Positions 1 through 9,818 of a stretch of 64,000 bases of DNA are shown here, in pieces (position 1 is the stretch's first letter; each line of letters begins with the position of its first letter). The notes beneath the pieces are model-generated. The model searched no databases. It had not been told where the DNA came from and worked only from the letters and a program-made list of their open reading frames with translations. The DNA comes from Polyangiaceae bacterium. Its GTDB lineage: Bacteria > Myxococcota_A > Polyangia > Polyangiales > Polyangiaceae. The stretch spans positions 1 through 64,000 of the forward strand of contig JADJYE010000041.1 of NCBI GenBank assembly GCA_016719945.1, read 5' to 3'. The translations under genes were made by a program, and so were the position numbers.

Positions 1-3
1 TCG

Positions 4-992
4 TCAAGCTACGCGGCCGGTTTCGATCAGAGCCAGCAGCTCTGGCGCGTACGGGTCCAGCGTCGCGTCAAGGTCGTGGACGGCGCGCCGAGCACGCTCG
101 TCGCCTCGAGTAGCTGAAAGCCGACAGCGCCCGCGACTGGCGCCGCCATCGCCCGTCCACGTGGAGCCGCGTTCCAGTGTCGATGAACGCCTGGTGCCGT
201 GCACGCACGACCCCGTCCGGAAAGGCGAGGGCGAGGTGAGCCAGCGCGGGCGCCAACGCCGCTATCGGAACGGCCCGCTCTTGCACCGTGGCCCACTTCA
301 CGAGCGCAGAGAGACCGCGCAACACGCCGTAGAAGAAGCGCGGGAAGCTGACGTTCGGCCATGACAGCGCGGCCGTCTGCCCCTCGGCGTTGTGCTGAGA
401 CGATGAGCCGTTCACCAGCCGTCGGTCGATCAACAACCCTGCCGCCCGGTCGGCGAACGGGCTCGGCGGAGCGCGAGCATCGCTTCGAGGCGCAATGGTG
501 GCGACCATCGGTACTCGCGCACCTGCCGACAAGCAGGCGGTCTCACCGCAGCTCGCCCGGCTACAGCTATCGGTACCGATCGAGTTAAGGCTCGATCCAC
601 GGCAGGGCGGTCGCGACGTCCACCCGCACGCCGTCAGCACTCCTAGTGCCTGCCGAGCGCGCAGTGACACACGACCTGGTGTGACGGACGGTCCCGGGAG
701 GCGCTTCGCCCTCGTGGACGGAAGATGTGGAGCGGTTATCGATCCAACTGCGCCGCCATCGCCTGACCATTCGCCGCGGGATGCGGTGGGCCTCGTCGGT
801 TCTCGAACAGCAGCAGCATGTGCCACCACGGTGAATCCCACCGGGGCCAGTAGACGTCTCTCTCCACGTCTCGAGCGCCCCGCTTGACGCGAGGTATCGG
901 GCAGACGAGGCCAACGCCGCCTCGTCGACCGGCGGCAGCGCCGGCGGGCTCGAGACGGCTCTCAGCGTGCGTTGAAGCTCGGCGACGGTCAT
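4..992 (-). CDS. Conserved protein of unknown function (frames broken)
   Basis: The gene is recognisable only by joining several reading frames on the minus strand. It starts with MTVAELQRTLRAV at 992. A middle block reads YWPRWDSPWWHMLLLFE and then DEAHRIPR, and a later block reads SFPRFFYGVLRGLSALVKWA. The C-terminus is best read as LLALIETGRVA followed by TGA at 4-6. Summed length is about 330 codons. The aromatic and Leu-rich blocks look like one continuous folded protein. From memory this arrangement resembles a family of uncharacterised actinobacterial and myxobacterial proteins, but I cannot name a function. At least four indels are needed to restore it. These are more likely base-call errors than decay, because the blocks keep their order and the length is plausible. 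Confidence 0.45.
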
Positions 993-1130
993 GCGTGCAC
1001 GCTACGGTATCGCGACGCGGGCTCGTGGGTCTGGGCGACCTGCTGCTCTCGCGCAAGCGCCACACGCCGAAGGGCGGCTTGCGACTGCGGACGATGTCGC
1101 CCTCTTCGGGAGCTGCTAAGGAGTCGGGCG

Positions 1131-1341
1131 GTGGAGATTGCCTGGAAGAAAGGTGCGGCGGGGGACCTGACGGCGCAGGTCGGGCCGCTGTTGCTGAAGG
1201 TCAGCGAGAAGGGGGACGGGCGCTGGGACTGGCAGGTGTGGAACGGCCCGGCGCGCAACCCCACGGCGACCGGCATCGGCAGCTCGAAGGGCGCCGCCAA
1301 GACCGGCCGAGCAGCTCGCGAAGCGGAGCGGGCTGGTGAGC
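1131..1341 (+). CDS. Small hypothetical protein (about 70 aa)
   Basis: GTG at 1131 follows a good ribosome-binding site (taaggag, about 8 bases upstream). The product begins VEIAWKKGAAGDLTAQVGPL and continues through a Trp-rich stretch (RWDWQVW) to GSSKGAAKT. One extra G near 1304-1306 then shifts the frame. Removing it gives a natural C-terminus, AEQLAKRSGLV. The size and composition (alternating charged and aromatic residues, no signal peptide) suggest a small cytoplasmic protein. No function can be assigned. Confidence 0.5.
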
Positions 1342-2090
1342 CGGAATCGGCAGCACGGCCACGTCGGCAACCTCGGCGACGTCACCAGCACGCGGCGCTC
1401 GTGGAGCTCGCCGCCATGCTCGCCGAGTGCTTCGCGTCGGTGAGCTTCGTCGACACGCATACTTTCCTGCTCCACGCGCCGCTCGCCAACGCGGAGCTCT
1501 GGCGCCGGGAGGCGGACAGCCGGCTGGCGAAGCAGCCAGCGTACGCGCGCTACGTCGAGCTCGAGCGCGCCTACCTCCAGAGGACGGGGATGCCGCTGCT
1601 CGTCAGGTCTGGTGCTCGACGCCGGCGAGCAGCTCGCCTGCGCCGGTGCTCGGCGAGGCCAACGGGCTGACGCGCGCCGGTTCCCAGCGGGCTGCTCGCG
1701 AAGAGGCAGCGCACCAGGGTGCACGTCGTCGACGGCCCGCGCGGGTCGACCGGGAGGCGCGCCCCGAGCGCAGGCGCGCTTGCTCGTGCACGTCGACCCT
1801 TCACGCTCACACCCCGAGGCGGGGCCCCCTCGCGCCGGCGCTCGATCTGCTGTCACGCGCGCGGCTGCGGGCCGTGTTCGTGCTGTATAGTCACCCGCGC
1901 CGGCCGCATAACCGCGTGGCCCTTGCCTCCAACCGGCACGAGCTTCGTCGCCGGCACCCAAGCGCCCCCACGAGGTCGCGCTGTTCGTGTCCGGCGGCTG
2001 TCGAGGAGGGCGCGCGCGCCATCGCCGTCGCTCGGCTGGCGTGAGCAAGACGCGGCGCGGCCTAGCGTCGGGCCGCCCCGGCGAGGGCGC
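1342..2090. other. Unresolved stretch, no gene called
   Basis: Overlapping frames exist on both strands but none reads convincingly from end to end. The most protein-like piece is on the plus strand at about 1415-1610 (FVDTHTFLLHAPLANAELW, then YARYVELERAYLQRTGMPLL), so a broken plus-strand gene is possible. The stretch lies in the error-rich first 9 kb, which limits what can be said. Confidence 0.3.
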
Positions 2091-2094
2091 CGGC

Positions 2095-3270
2095 TCACGC
2101 CCCGCTGAGGGAAGCCTCTCGCGATCACCAGGCGCTGGACCTCGCTCGTGCCCTCGTAGATGCGCGTGACCCGCGCGTCGCGATGATGCGCTCGATGGCG
2201 TAGTCGCGCGAGTAGCCAGTAGCCGCCGGACCTGCACCATTCGGTCGACGACGCGCCCGACCGCTTCGGTCGTGAACAGCTTCGCCATGCTGGTCTCGCT
2301 CGCGGCCTCCCGTCACCTTCGTCGAGGAGACGGGCGGCGCGGAAGGGGTGAGCAGCCACGCGGCGTCGAGCCTCGGTGCGGCAGTCGGCGAGCACGAACT
2401 GCGTGTTCTGGAAGTCGGAGCTGACTTGCCGAAGAGCTTGCGCCCGTCGGCGTAAGCCGCCCCGAGGGCGAGCGCCGCCTCCCGAGACCGAGCGAGAGCG
2501 CTGCGATGCCGACGCGCCCGCCCCCAGGGCGGACTGGCGGCGGACGTGGTAGCGCCGCCGCGGCGACCGACCAGGCTCGACGCGGGGATGCGGCAGCCGT
2601 CAGGAGCAGCGCGACCGTCCCCGAGGCACGCTGGCCCATCTTGTCCTCCTCCTTGCCGATGACGAGGCCGGGGGTGCCCCGCTCGACGACGAAGGCGCTG
2701 ATCCCTTCTTTGCCGGGTCCATCCGTGCGCGCGAACACCAAGTGAAGGCCCGTGCGCGCCGCTCGTGATCCACATCTTCGAGCCGTCGAGCACCATTGGT
2801 CGCCGTCGGCGGGCCGAGAGTCGTGAGCGCCGAGGCGTCCGGAGCCACAGCCGGGCTCACTGCGAGGCGAAGCTCGCCGGTCCGAGCTTGCCCTCGGCGT
2901 ACGGACGCAGCCAACGGTCCTTCTGATCGCGCGACGCGTGGTCGCCCAGGATCTTCGAGGTGAGGTTGCTGGACGCGAGCACGACCGCCGTCGAGGCGCA
3001 GGCCTCGGCGATGGCCTGCATCGCCAGCACGTAGCCGACGTTGTCGGTGCCCGCGCCGCCCCGCTGGTGGGCACCTTCATCGCGAGCAGCCCCAGCTCGG
3101 CGAAACCTCGCCGAGCTGCTCCGAGCGGGTATCGGCCAGAGTGGGGTCGCGCTCGGCCGCGCCGGGGCGAGCCTGCGCGTCGCGAAGTCTCGCGCGCTCT
3201 CGGCGATCAGGGTCTGCTCTTCGGTGAGCGCTGCGGCGAACCGGGGAAGGCGACGTGCGGTGCTGGTCAT
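2095..3270 (-). CDS. Acyl-CoA dehydrogenase (frames broken)
   Basis: A flavin-dependent acyl-CoA dehydrogenase, catalysing alpha,beta-desaturation of an acyl-CoA. Pieces in order are: the N-terminus LTEEQTLIAESARDFATRRL with start ATG at 3270; YVLAMQAIAEAC...VLASSNLTSKIL; the substrate/FAD loop KMWITSGAHG; FARTDGPGKEGISAFVVERG and KEEDKMGQR; AYADGRKLFGKS; AKLFTTEAVGRVVD; and the family's C-terminal signature RIYEGTSEVQRLVIAR. The last residues ASLSGA end at TGA 2095-2097. The span is 1176 bases, about 391 codons, matching the usual length of about 385 residues. All family blocks are present and in order, spread over three frames. The expected catalytic Glu region is too scrambled to verify. 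Single-base indels are probably sequencing errors. Neighbours on both sides are transcribed from the plus strand. Confidence 0.85.
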
Positions 3271-3354
3271 GGCGATGGCTTGCACGCGCTCGCCGCCGGC
3301 GAGAAGCGCCGGCGGCGGAAACCTCTGGCCTCGGCCCACCGATCCGCGTGACGA

Positions 3355-4660
3355 TGGTCGGTATGAGGCCCCCTCCTTCACGCAGACGTGCTGGCATCGC
3401 TGATCGTCGCCGCCTCGCCGCGGGTGCCCGACGACGTCGCCACGGGCGGTGGTGGATCGGGCGCTGGCTCGTCCGGCGGGGCGAGCGCGGGCGGAGGCAA
3501 CCAGGGTGGGGCCAGCCCTCAGGGGGGGCTTCCAGTCCGGCGGCGGCGCGGGGGCGAGGCGGCCTGCGTGCAGGACTCGTCCGACGCGACGCTGGTGAAC
3601 CAGCCGGTCGACATCGTGTTCTGATCGATAACTCCGGCAGCATGACCGCGGAGATCGAGGAGGTGGAGGAGCAGATCAACTCCAACTTCGCGGCCATCAT
3701 CGACAGCGCCGTGCCCGCCATCGACTACCGCGTGATCATGGTGAGCGCCTTCGGAGACAGCGCGGACCAGCGCATCTGCGTGGCGGCTCCGCTCGGCGGC
3801 ATCCCCGATGACGACGCCGACGGGCACTGCGACAACATCCCCGGCGCGCCGGTCAATACCGCCAACTTCTTCCACCACGGCGCGGAGATCAGCAGCCACG
3901 ACGCGCTGTGCGAGCTGCTCGATCAGCTGACGACGGCGGACCCCGACGGCCTGCAACCCACCGGGTACGAGGCGGTGCTGCGTCCGGAGGCGTTCGGTTC
4001 TTCGCCGTCATCACCGACGACAACGTCAGCTGCGATGGCTTCGACGACCAAGACTGGCCGCGGGCGGACAGACCGTCGCCGACGCCTGGGACGCCGCGAT
4101 GCAGGCCGCCTTCCCGGCGCAGTTCGGGGCAGACGCGGCGACGCGGCGCCACTCGTTCTGGAGCATCGTGGCCATGGTCCGCACATGCCGTCGGGTGCCG
4201 ATCCGTACGGCTCGCCCCACCCGCCCGACGCGGCCCTCCTCGCGCCCATCGTCACCGACGAGTGCACCCCGTCCGCGGTCAACCCGGGCACCGGCTACCA
4301 GGCGCTCAGCATCCTGTCGGGGGGCTATCGCTTCCCGACCTGCGGGCTCGACTACACCGACATCTTCACGCTCATGGCCCAAGGGGTGATCGAGGGAGCC
4401 GCGGCGGCGTGCGAGTTCGAAATCCCCGACCCGCCGCCCGGGGAGATGCTGGACCTCGAGACGGTGCAGGTCCGCTACACCTCGGGCGAGGGGGCCATCA
4501 CGACGTTCGAGCAGGTCCCCACCCTGGCCGACTGCACCCCGAGGCGTTTTAGCATCGACGCCGACATGATCGAGTCTGCCCTCGAGACGTGCGCCCTGGT
4601 GCAGGGCGACGAGGCGCCGAGATCGACGTGCTCTACGGCTGCGCCATCGTGGTCGAGTAA
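3355..4660 (+). CDS. Secreted vWA-domain protein (frames broken)
   Basis: The N-terminal leader is followed by a Gly/Ser linker (GGGGSGAGSSGGASAGGG), then a von Willebrand A domain: QPVDIVF and LIDNSGSMTAEIEEVEEQI. The D-x-S-G-S metal-ion-dependent adhesion site is intact apart from a one-base break between the two pieces. The rest of the vWA fold (DYRVIMVSAFGD; FFAVITDDNVSCDGF) and a paired-Cys C-terminus follow. After frame correction the end reads EIDVLYGCAIVVE with TAA at 4658-4660. The exact start is uncertain (ATG 3355 or 3364). It is likely a surface or periplasmic lipoprotein of the class abundant in myxobacteria. It is the first gene of a same-strand run reaching 8278. Function unknown beyond possible metal-dependent protein binding. 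Confidence 0.75.
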
Positions 4661-4676
4661 GGTTTACGGACTTCAT

Positions 4677-5887
4677 TTGAAGCGAGGCGAGCCTTCGGCA
4701 CGGTCGCGGGCAGAAATCGCCGAAGCCTTCGGACGTTCGCTGGCCCTCCGTCCCCTGGCCTGCGCCCTGGCCTTGCTGCTGTCTGCCTGCGGGGACGACG
4801 CCCAGAGCGGGGCCTCGACCCCCGAAGGTGGCGGCGGCACCTGCGAGCGGAGGCGGGGGCAGCGGGGGCGCGAACACCGGCGGAGGGGGCGCGCTAATCG
4901 TCGACCCGATCGCCGAGGCGGTGCGCACGCACGACTGGCAGGCGCTCGACGGTGCGCCGAGCGTCGGAGGCGGCGCCAAGCAAGACGACGTGTTCTTCCT
5001 CGACCCGCGCGCGGCTTCCTCGCCAGCGGGCCGACGGGCGCCATCCACGCCACGACCGACGGCGGCGCGACCTGGGACAGCGTGCTCAGCGCCGACGGCG
5101 CGTTCTTCCGCTCAGTGCTGTTCACCAGCGATCTGCATGGGTTCGCCGGCAACCTCGGCTCGGGGCTCGCGCCGAGCATCGACGACGACACCCTCATCTA
5201 CGAGACCTTGGACGGCGGCGAGCTGGAGCCCCGTGACGACGGTGCCCCGGAGCGCGGCCAAGGGCCTGTGCAACTTCACCGCCGTCGATGAGGACACCCT
5301 TGGATCGGTCGGGCGAACGGGCCCGCCCACCTGCTCGTCACGACAGACGGCGGCGCCAGCTGGGTCGCGAAGGATCTGAGCGAGCACTTCACGATGGTTG
5401 TGGACGGCTCATTTTGCCCTGCCAGCGAGGGGCTGGTGGTCGGCATGAGCGCCTCCCGGGCCAGCGCTGCAACGTGATGAAGACGATCGATGGTGGCGAC
5501 ACCTTCAGCGAGGTCTTCCGCTCGGAGCGCCGGGCTCTGCTGGAAGGTTCACTCCTTCGACGCGGTCGGCTACCCGGGCGATCACGCGAACCTGCAAGGT
5601 GGCGCTGACGTTCGCAAAGACCACCGACGGCGGAGACACGTGACCGAGCCCCCCCGGCGCCCGGAGGCGACGAGTTCTCCGGCCTGAGCGTCGGCTTCCT
5701 CACCGACGAGATCGGCTGGATGTCCGGAGAGGACTCGTACCCGGTCTATCGCACGTTCGACGGCGGGCTGACCTGGGAGGAGGACCCGGTGCTGCAGGCG
5801 CCCATCAACCGCTTTCGCTTCGTGGACGGGAGCACGGCCTTCGCCGCGGGTGCCCGGGTGAAGCCGAGCCTCGGCGAGCTGCCGTGA
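4677..5887 (+). CDS. Ycf48/BNR-like beta-propeller lipoprotein (frames broken)
   Basis: A leader with a lipobox (LALLLSACGDD) precedes a Gly-rich linker. Repeats of the BNR/Ycf48 type then recur: TTDGGATWDSV, LLVTTDGGASWVAKD, MKTIDGGDTF, TTDGGDTW and RTFDGGLTWEED. Between them are blocks typical of the family (FLASGPTGAIHAT; GFLTDEIGWMSGEDSYPVYR). The Asp-box motif S/T-x-D-G-G-x-T-W is the basis for the call. In plants and cyanobacteria Ycf48 assists photosystem II assembly. In a lipoprotein of a heterotroph only the fold can be inferred. Start TTG 4677 lies 17 bases after the vWA stop. The stop TGA (5885-5887) overlaps the next gene's GTG start. Several indels interrupt it. Confidence 0.75.
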
Positions 5888-6546
5888 GGTCGGGCGCGGG
5901 CTCTCACCTCCGCCGGCTCGGGTGCCGCCTCGCCGCGCTCCTGCTCGTCGCCGGGTGCGCCGACCCGCAGACCGGCGACCCCGAGCCGGCCACGGCGGAG
6001 GCCGCGGCGCCCCTATCCCGCCGAGCCGACGACCATTGCCGTGGGCGCCACCCTGCCGAACCTCGCGTTCGAGGGGCTCTCGACCGAGGGGGAGCGGGCC
6101 ACGCTGCAGCTCGCAGACTATTATCGGCCGGGCGAGGCCGCGCCGCGGGTGTTGGTGGTTCAGGTGAGCGGAGGGCTTTGGTGCGGGACCTGCCTATGGA
6201 CCGCCTCTCATTTCGACGAGATCATGGGCCCCGAGCGGCTGTCCCAGCTGGATCGGCTCGATCTGATCGTGAGCGACCGAGACAACGCGCCCGCTTCGGC
6301 GGACGAGGACGCGGACGCTTGGCGGGATGGGGTCGGCGCGGAGGGGGTGGCTGTCGGAGTCGACCCCGACTTTGTGCTGCGGGCGGCGCTCGAGGGGGCC
6401 GCGAGGCCGATGCCGCTGCTGCTCGTAGGACGAGGCACGATGACGCTGCTCGACGTCATGTCGGACCCGGACCCCGGCGAGCCGCGTCCACGATCGACCG
6501 GGCGCTCGCGGAGCCTCGACGGCGACGCGCCCGCCAGAGCCCGTGA
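5884..6546 (+). CDS. Redoxin/thioredoxin-fold lipoprotein (frames broken)
   Basis: GTG 5884 overlaps the preceding TGA as GTGA, suggesting translational coupling. The leader ends in a lipobox (LLLVAGCADPQ). After one extra C near 6010 the frame continues YPAEPTTIAVGATLPNLAFEGL, the entry strand of redoxin/AhpC-TSA domains. Then come RVLVVQVSGGLWCGTCLW with a C-G-T-C redox motif, LDRLDLIVSDRDNAP, VGVDPDFVLRAALEG and MPLLLVGRGTMTLLDVM. A compensating base change returns to the first frame for the end (STIDRALAEP...QSP, TGA 6544-6546). It is probably an exported thiol-disulphide protein supplying or controlling the next gene's haem protein. The partner is inferred from coupling only. Confidence 0.75.
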   Translation: MRSGAGSHLRRLGCRLAALLLVAGCADPQTGDPEPATAEAAAPLSRRADDHCRGRHPAEPRVRGALDRGGAGHAAARRLLSAGRGRAAGVGGSGERRALVRDLPMDRLSFRRDHGPRAAVPAGSARSDRERPRQRARFGGRGRGRLAGWGRRGGGGCRSRPRLCAAGGARGGREADAAAARRTRHDDAARRHVGPGPRRAASTIDRALAEPRRRRARQSP

Positions 6547-7614
6547 GCGACCCGCTGGTCGACGGGCCTTCGACCGCAAGGAGTGGAGCCTGTTCGCCGC
6601 AATGGCAGAGGTGCCAGGCGCGCCCCGCCGGATCCGACTCAACGAGGTGGCCGATTCTCCGGCTGCGGCGCCGGCTCGGCGAGGAGGCGCTGTTCTTCGA
6701 CGCCGGGCTGTCGGCGTCAGGAGGTCGTGCGCGACCTGCCACGATCCGGTCACCTCCCCTGTCCGACGACCGGCCGCGGGCGATCGGGGAGGGGCAAGGG
6801 AGCCGGCGGACGCCGTCGATCGCGGCTCGCGAGCCATTCGCGCTGGCAGGGCTGGGACGGTCGAGCGGACAGTCTCTGGGCGCAGGCGCTCGGGCTGCTG
6901 GAGAGCCCGCTCGAGCACGGCGCCTCGCGGGTATTGGTTGCGCGCCGGTGATCGAGCGGCATGCCCGGCTGCATCACGCGGCGTTCCTCGCACGCCGCTA
7001 CCCAGACCCGCGGGCTGGCCGGCAGGGCAAGCCAGGCGACGCGACCTTCGACGCGCTCGCGGAGGAGGAGAGGGAGGCCATCACCCAGGTGTTCGTGCAC
7101 GTCGGCAAGGCGCTCGCCGCCTACGAGCGGACCTTCCGGTGCGGCCCACGCGGTTCGACGCCTACATCAACGGCGATCTGAAGGCGCTGACCTCCGACGA
7201 GAAGGTCGGGATGAAGGCGTTCGCGACGTCGGGGTGCATCCAGTGCCATTCTCGGTCCGCGGCTGACCAATGATGCGTCTCCACGACACCGGGTCGGCGG
7301 CGAGGTGGACGCGGGCCGGCTCGAGGCTCGAGCTATGGCGGAGAAGCGAGTTCCGCGCGGATGGAGCGTGGGCCGCCGAGCCGGTGAGCAGGGAGGTAGG
7401 CACGGATGGGGAGGCGATGCGCGGGAGGTTCAAGACGCCCCCGCTGCGCGGAGTGGCGAGGAGGCGGTTCTTCAATCACGCAGGGCAAGCAGGCTCGCTG
7501 GCGGAGGTGATGGCGGGGTACGGGCAGGGGCAGGGAGAAGGGTGGGTGGTGAAGGTGGGGGAGACTGCGCAATGGTCAATGGTGGAGTTCTTGGAGGTGA
7601 TGGCGGAGAGGTGA
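6543..7614 (+). CDS. Di-haem cytochrome c peroxidase, MauG family (frames broken)
   Basis: GTG 6543 overlaps the redoxin stop as GTGA. Stitched frames give EVADSPAAA..LGEALFFDAGLSASG, then SCATCHDP (first C-x-x-C-H), PLSDDRPRAIGEG, ALAEEEREAITQVFVHVGKALAAYERTF, TRFDAYINGDL, then SGCIQCHS (second C-x-x-C-H), RGRFKTPPLRGVARRRFFNHAG, and the end VEFLEVMAER. These are the ordered hallmarks of bacterial cytochrome c peroxidase/MauG proteins, which reduce peroxide or perform haem-driven oxidations in the periplasm. Length, about 356 codons, is normal for the family. At least six indels interrupt it. A coupled upstream redoxin is unusual and suggests a shared oxidative or maturation task. Confidence 0.8.
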
Positions 7615-8278
7615 GCGCCCGGCCTCTCGCTCGATGCGTCAGCGGACACGGACGCGGAAACGTTCGGCACGATCGTCTGGTGGGATAGGCTGACGAGCAG
7701 CTGATGTTCTACGACGGCGCAGAGCGACCCGTTCGCGAGGTGGCGACGCGAGCCCTGGCGGACCTCATGAGCACGTCGAATATGTCCCGCGGGACTTTCG
7801 CCGAGGACGCGGACCCCTACGCCCCTCTGCTCGACGGCCCAAGTTGCGGGACGGGGGAAGCGGGCTCCGCACCCCTCACCTGGGCCGTGACGCTTCGAGT
7901 CGTCGGGCCGGGGCGACTGCAGCTCGAGACGCGCAGCGCAGGCTGGCTTTCAGGTCGACGACGTCTGGGCCGCGATCTGTGCGAGCCGGTTTCGCGCAAG
8001 ACGCGGAGCGGGGATGTCATCGAGCTGCGGGTTCGACGAGGAGACCTCGAGCGGGAGAACGCCGTCCGAGACGCGTTGGAGAAGAGCTGCGCGAAGCGGA
8101 CGAGGGCGGTGCGTGACGTGGCCGCGGCGTTTCTCGCCGGTGCTCGAGTCCGGCGAGCCTTCGCGCGAGTCGAGCAGCGGGGCTCTTCGAGGACCGGGCA
8201 CGGTCGCTGGTAGAGGCGGCCCAGCAGCGGCTCGAGGCGGTCCTCTTGGAACGCACGGCGACGCTCTTCGACGGCTGA
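7611..8278 (+). CDS. Uncharacterised protein at end of peroxidase operon (frames broken)
   Basis: Stitched frames give GTIVWWDRLT...LMFYDGAERPVREVATRALADLMSTSNMSRG, then SAPLTWAVTLRVVGPGRLQLETRSAG, QVDDVWAAICASRF, NAVRDALEKSCAKRTRAVRDVAAAFLAG and finally SLVEAAQQRLEAVLLERTATLFDG, with TGA at 8276-8278. The middle strand-rich and C-terminal helical blocks look like genuine protein. The start is uncertain: GTG 7611 would again overlap the previous TGA as GTGA. No domain is recognised. It runs convergently into the hydrolase on the other strand. Confidence 0.45.
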
Positions 8279-9217
8279 CCAACCGAACAGCGCCGACCTG
8301 AGCGCCGCGCGGTACCGCGCGCGAAAGTCGCGCGATACGCCTGCTCTGGGGCGATGACGTCGAAGCCGTGGAAGGCGCCAGGCGCGACGACGACTTCACA
8401 GGCAACCGACGACTCGCTCAGCCGGCGCGCGCAGGTGAGGTCCTCGTCGTGGAAGAGGTCGCAGGTGCCGACGCCGAGCCAGGCAGGCGGCAGGCCAGAC
8501 AGGTCACTGCGCCGAGCCGGCACCGCGTGCTTCGGGAACGTGGCGGTCGCCAGGCGGCTGACCCAGGTAGCAGGACCAGCCGAGCCAGTTGCTCGCTGAC
8601 TCCACGCCCGGTGCTGGCCCGTCGATATCGGCGCGCAGCGCGGTGCGGTCGTCCAGCATGGGGTGGATCAACAGCTGGAAGGCCGGTCGCGGCCCGCCCC
8701 GGTCGTGAGCGAGCTGGGCGAGCGCTGCCGTGAGCCCCCCTGCCTGCGCTCGCGCCGCCGATCGCGAGGCGCTCCGCCTGCACCCCCAGCGCCGTGGCCT
8801 CGTCGGAGAGCCAGCGCAGCGCCGCGTAGCAGTCCTCGAGCGCGGCCGGGAAGGGGTTCTGGGGCGAGTTTTTTCGGTAGTCGACCGACACGATCACGAT
8901 TCCGGTCTCGAGCGCGGTCGCAGCGCACGACGCGTCGTCCATCTCGGGGACACTGAGCACGTAGCCACCACTGCATCCACAGCAGCGCAGGCGCTGGGCC
9001 TTGAGCCTCCCGAGGCCGGTAGCAGCGCACGCGCACGTCCGGAGCCCCGAGCGGCCCGGACCCTCACATCACGCACCTCGACGCGTCGCGACGAGGGCGC
9101 GCTCGAGCCACCGCGCGCATGAGGCGGCGAACGACCGACCAGGCGCGGCGAGAGAGGTCCAGCCTGGGCGTGAGCAGCGCGGCGAGCCGCAGGTCGGGGG
9201 TGGAACGGTTCAGTCAT
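8265..9217 (-). CDS. Alpha/beta hydrolase, hormone-sensitive-lipase type (frames broken)
   Basis: Start is ATG 9217 (MTEPFHP). The clean central block reads LSVPEMDDASCAATALETGIVIVSVDYRKNSPQNPFPAALEDCYAALRWL, typical of the HSL family. Next is the nucleophile elbow AIGGASAG (G-x-S-x-G). After a shift come LSGLPPAWLGVGTCDLFHDEDL, containing the acid residue, and VAPGAFHGFDVIAPEQAY, containing the catalytic His. All three catalytic elements are therefore present. It probably hydrolyses small carboxyl esters in the cytoplasm. The 3' end is not certain because of indels near 8270-8330. It converges with the preceding plus-strand gene. Confidence 0.75.
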
Positions 9218-9239
9218 GCTGCGGCCTCCTGCGACCTGA

Positions 9240-9818
9240 TCACTTCCGTCGGCGCTCATTGAAGAGGGATTCGAATGATGCGGCGACGTCGAGGTCGCCG
9301 AGCGCTTCGTCAATCTGCCCAAGGATGCTGCGGATGCGGCGAAGGTCGAGCGTGCCTCTGCGCATGTCCAAGACAGCGCGGACATCGAGCAAGTCCTGCG
9401 GCCGGCCCGCGAGGACCTTCGTGATGATGACGTCTTCCGGCGACAGGATGGGTACCTTGACGCCCCCGAGATCGACGCGAACGGCGCGCTCGAGGAATTG
9501 CTCCTCGAGGCCGGCGGCGGCGATGACCAGGTCGAGCGGCATGGCGGTGCGTCGATGGAAGAACGGAATGACGCGGCTTCGAGCTGCGAAGGACTCCACG
9601 TCCTCGACACGCGGCACGAAGGTCGCTTTGGCCAGCGCCTCGACCAGGCTACGCAGTCGACCGTCGGGGACCTGAACGGTCACGTCGACGTCCTCGGTCA
9701 TGCGTGGTTTACCGTAGTAGCTCGCTGCTTGCGCACCGAAGACGTACCAGCGCAGGCGGCGTCGGCGGAGCACCTCGCCGAGGTCACGGAGCAGCGCGAC
9801 GTTAGCGGGTGGACGCAC
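9240..9818 (-). CDS. Nucleotidyltransferase-fold protein (AbiEii/DUF6036-like)
   Basis: The product begins VRPPANVALLRDLGEVLRRR. The polymerase-beta-like core reads YVFGAQAASYYGKPRMTEDVDVTVQV: a Gly-rich turn followed by D-V-D, the metal-binding pair that defines the fold. LSPEDVIITKVLAGRPQDLLDVRAVL matches the C-terminal part of AbiEii/MNT-type proteins. GTG 9818 is chosen because it overlaps the end of the upstream small gene by 17 bases and gives a family-sized protein of about 192 residues. Such proteins transfer nucleotides to tRNA or protein, often as the toxin of a type IV or MNT/HEPN toxin-antitoxin pair. That role is inferred from family and pairing only. Confidence 0.75.
   Translation of the reverse strand: MRPPANVALLRDLGEVLRRRRLRWYVFGAQAASYYGKPRMTEDVDVTVQVPDGRLRSLVEALAKATFVPRVEDVESFAARSRVIPFFHRRTAMPLDLVIAAAGLEEQFLERAVRVDLGGVKVPILSPEDVIITKVLAGRPQDLLDVRAVLDMRRGTLDLRRIRSILGQIDEALGDLDVAASFESLFNERRRK

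Noticed and set aside
1..9230. Pseudogene island or degraded mobile element
   Set aside because: Genes keep full length, order and stop/start overlaps. Only small indels disrupt them, and no transposase or integrase is present.
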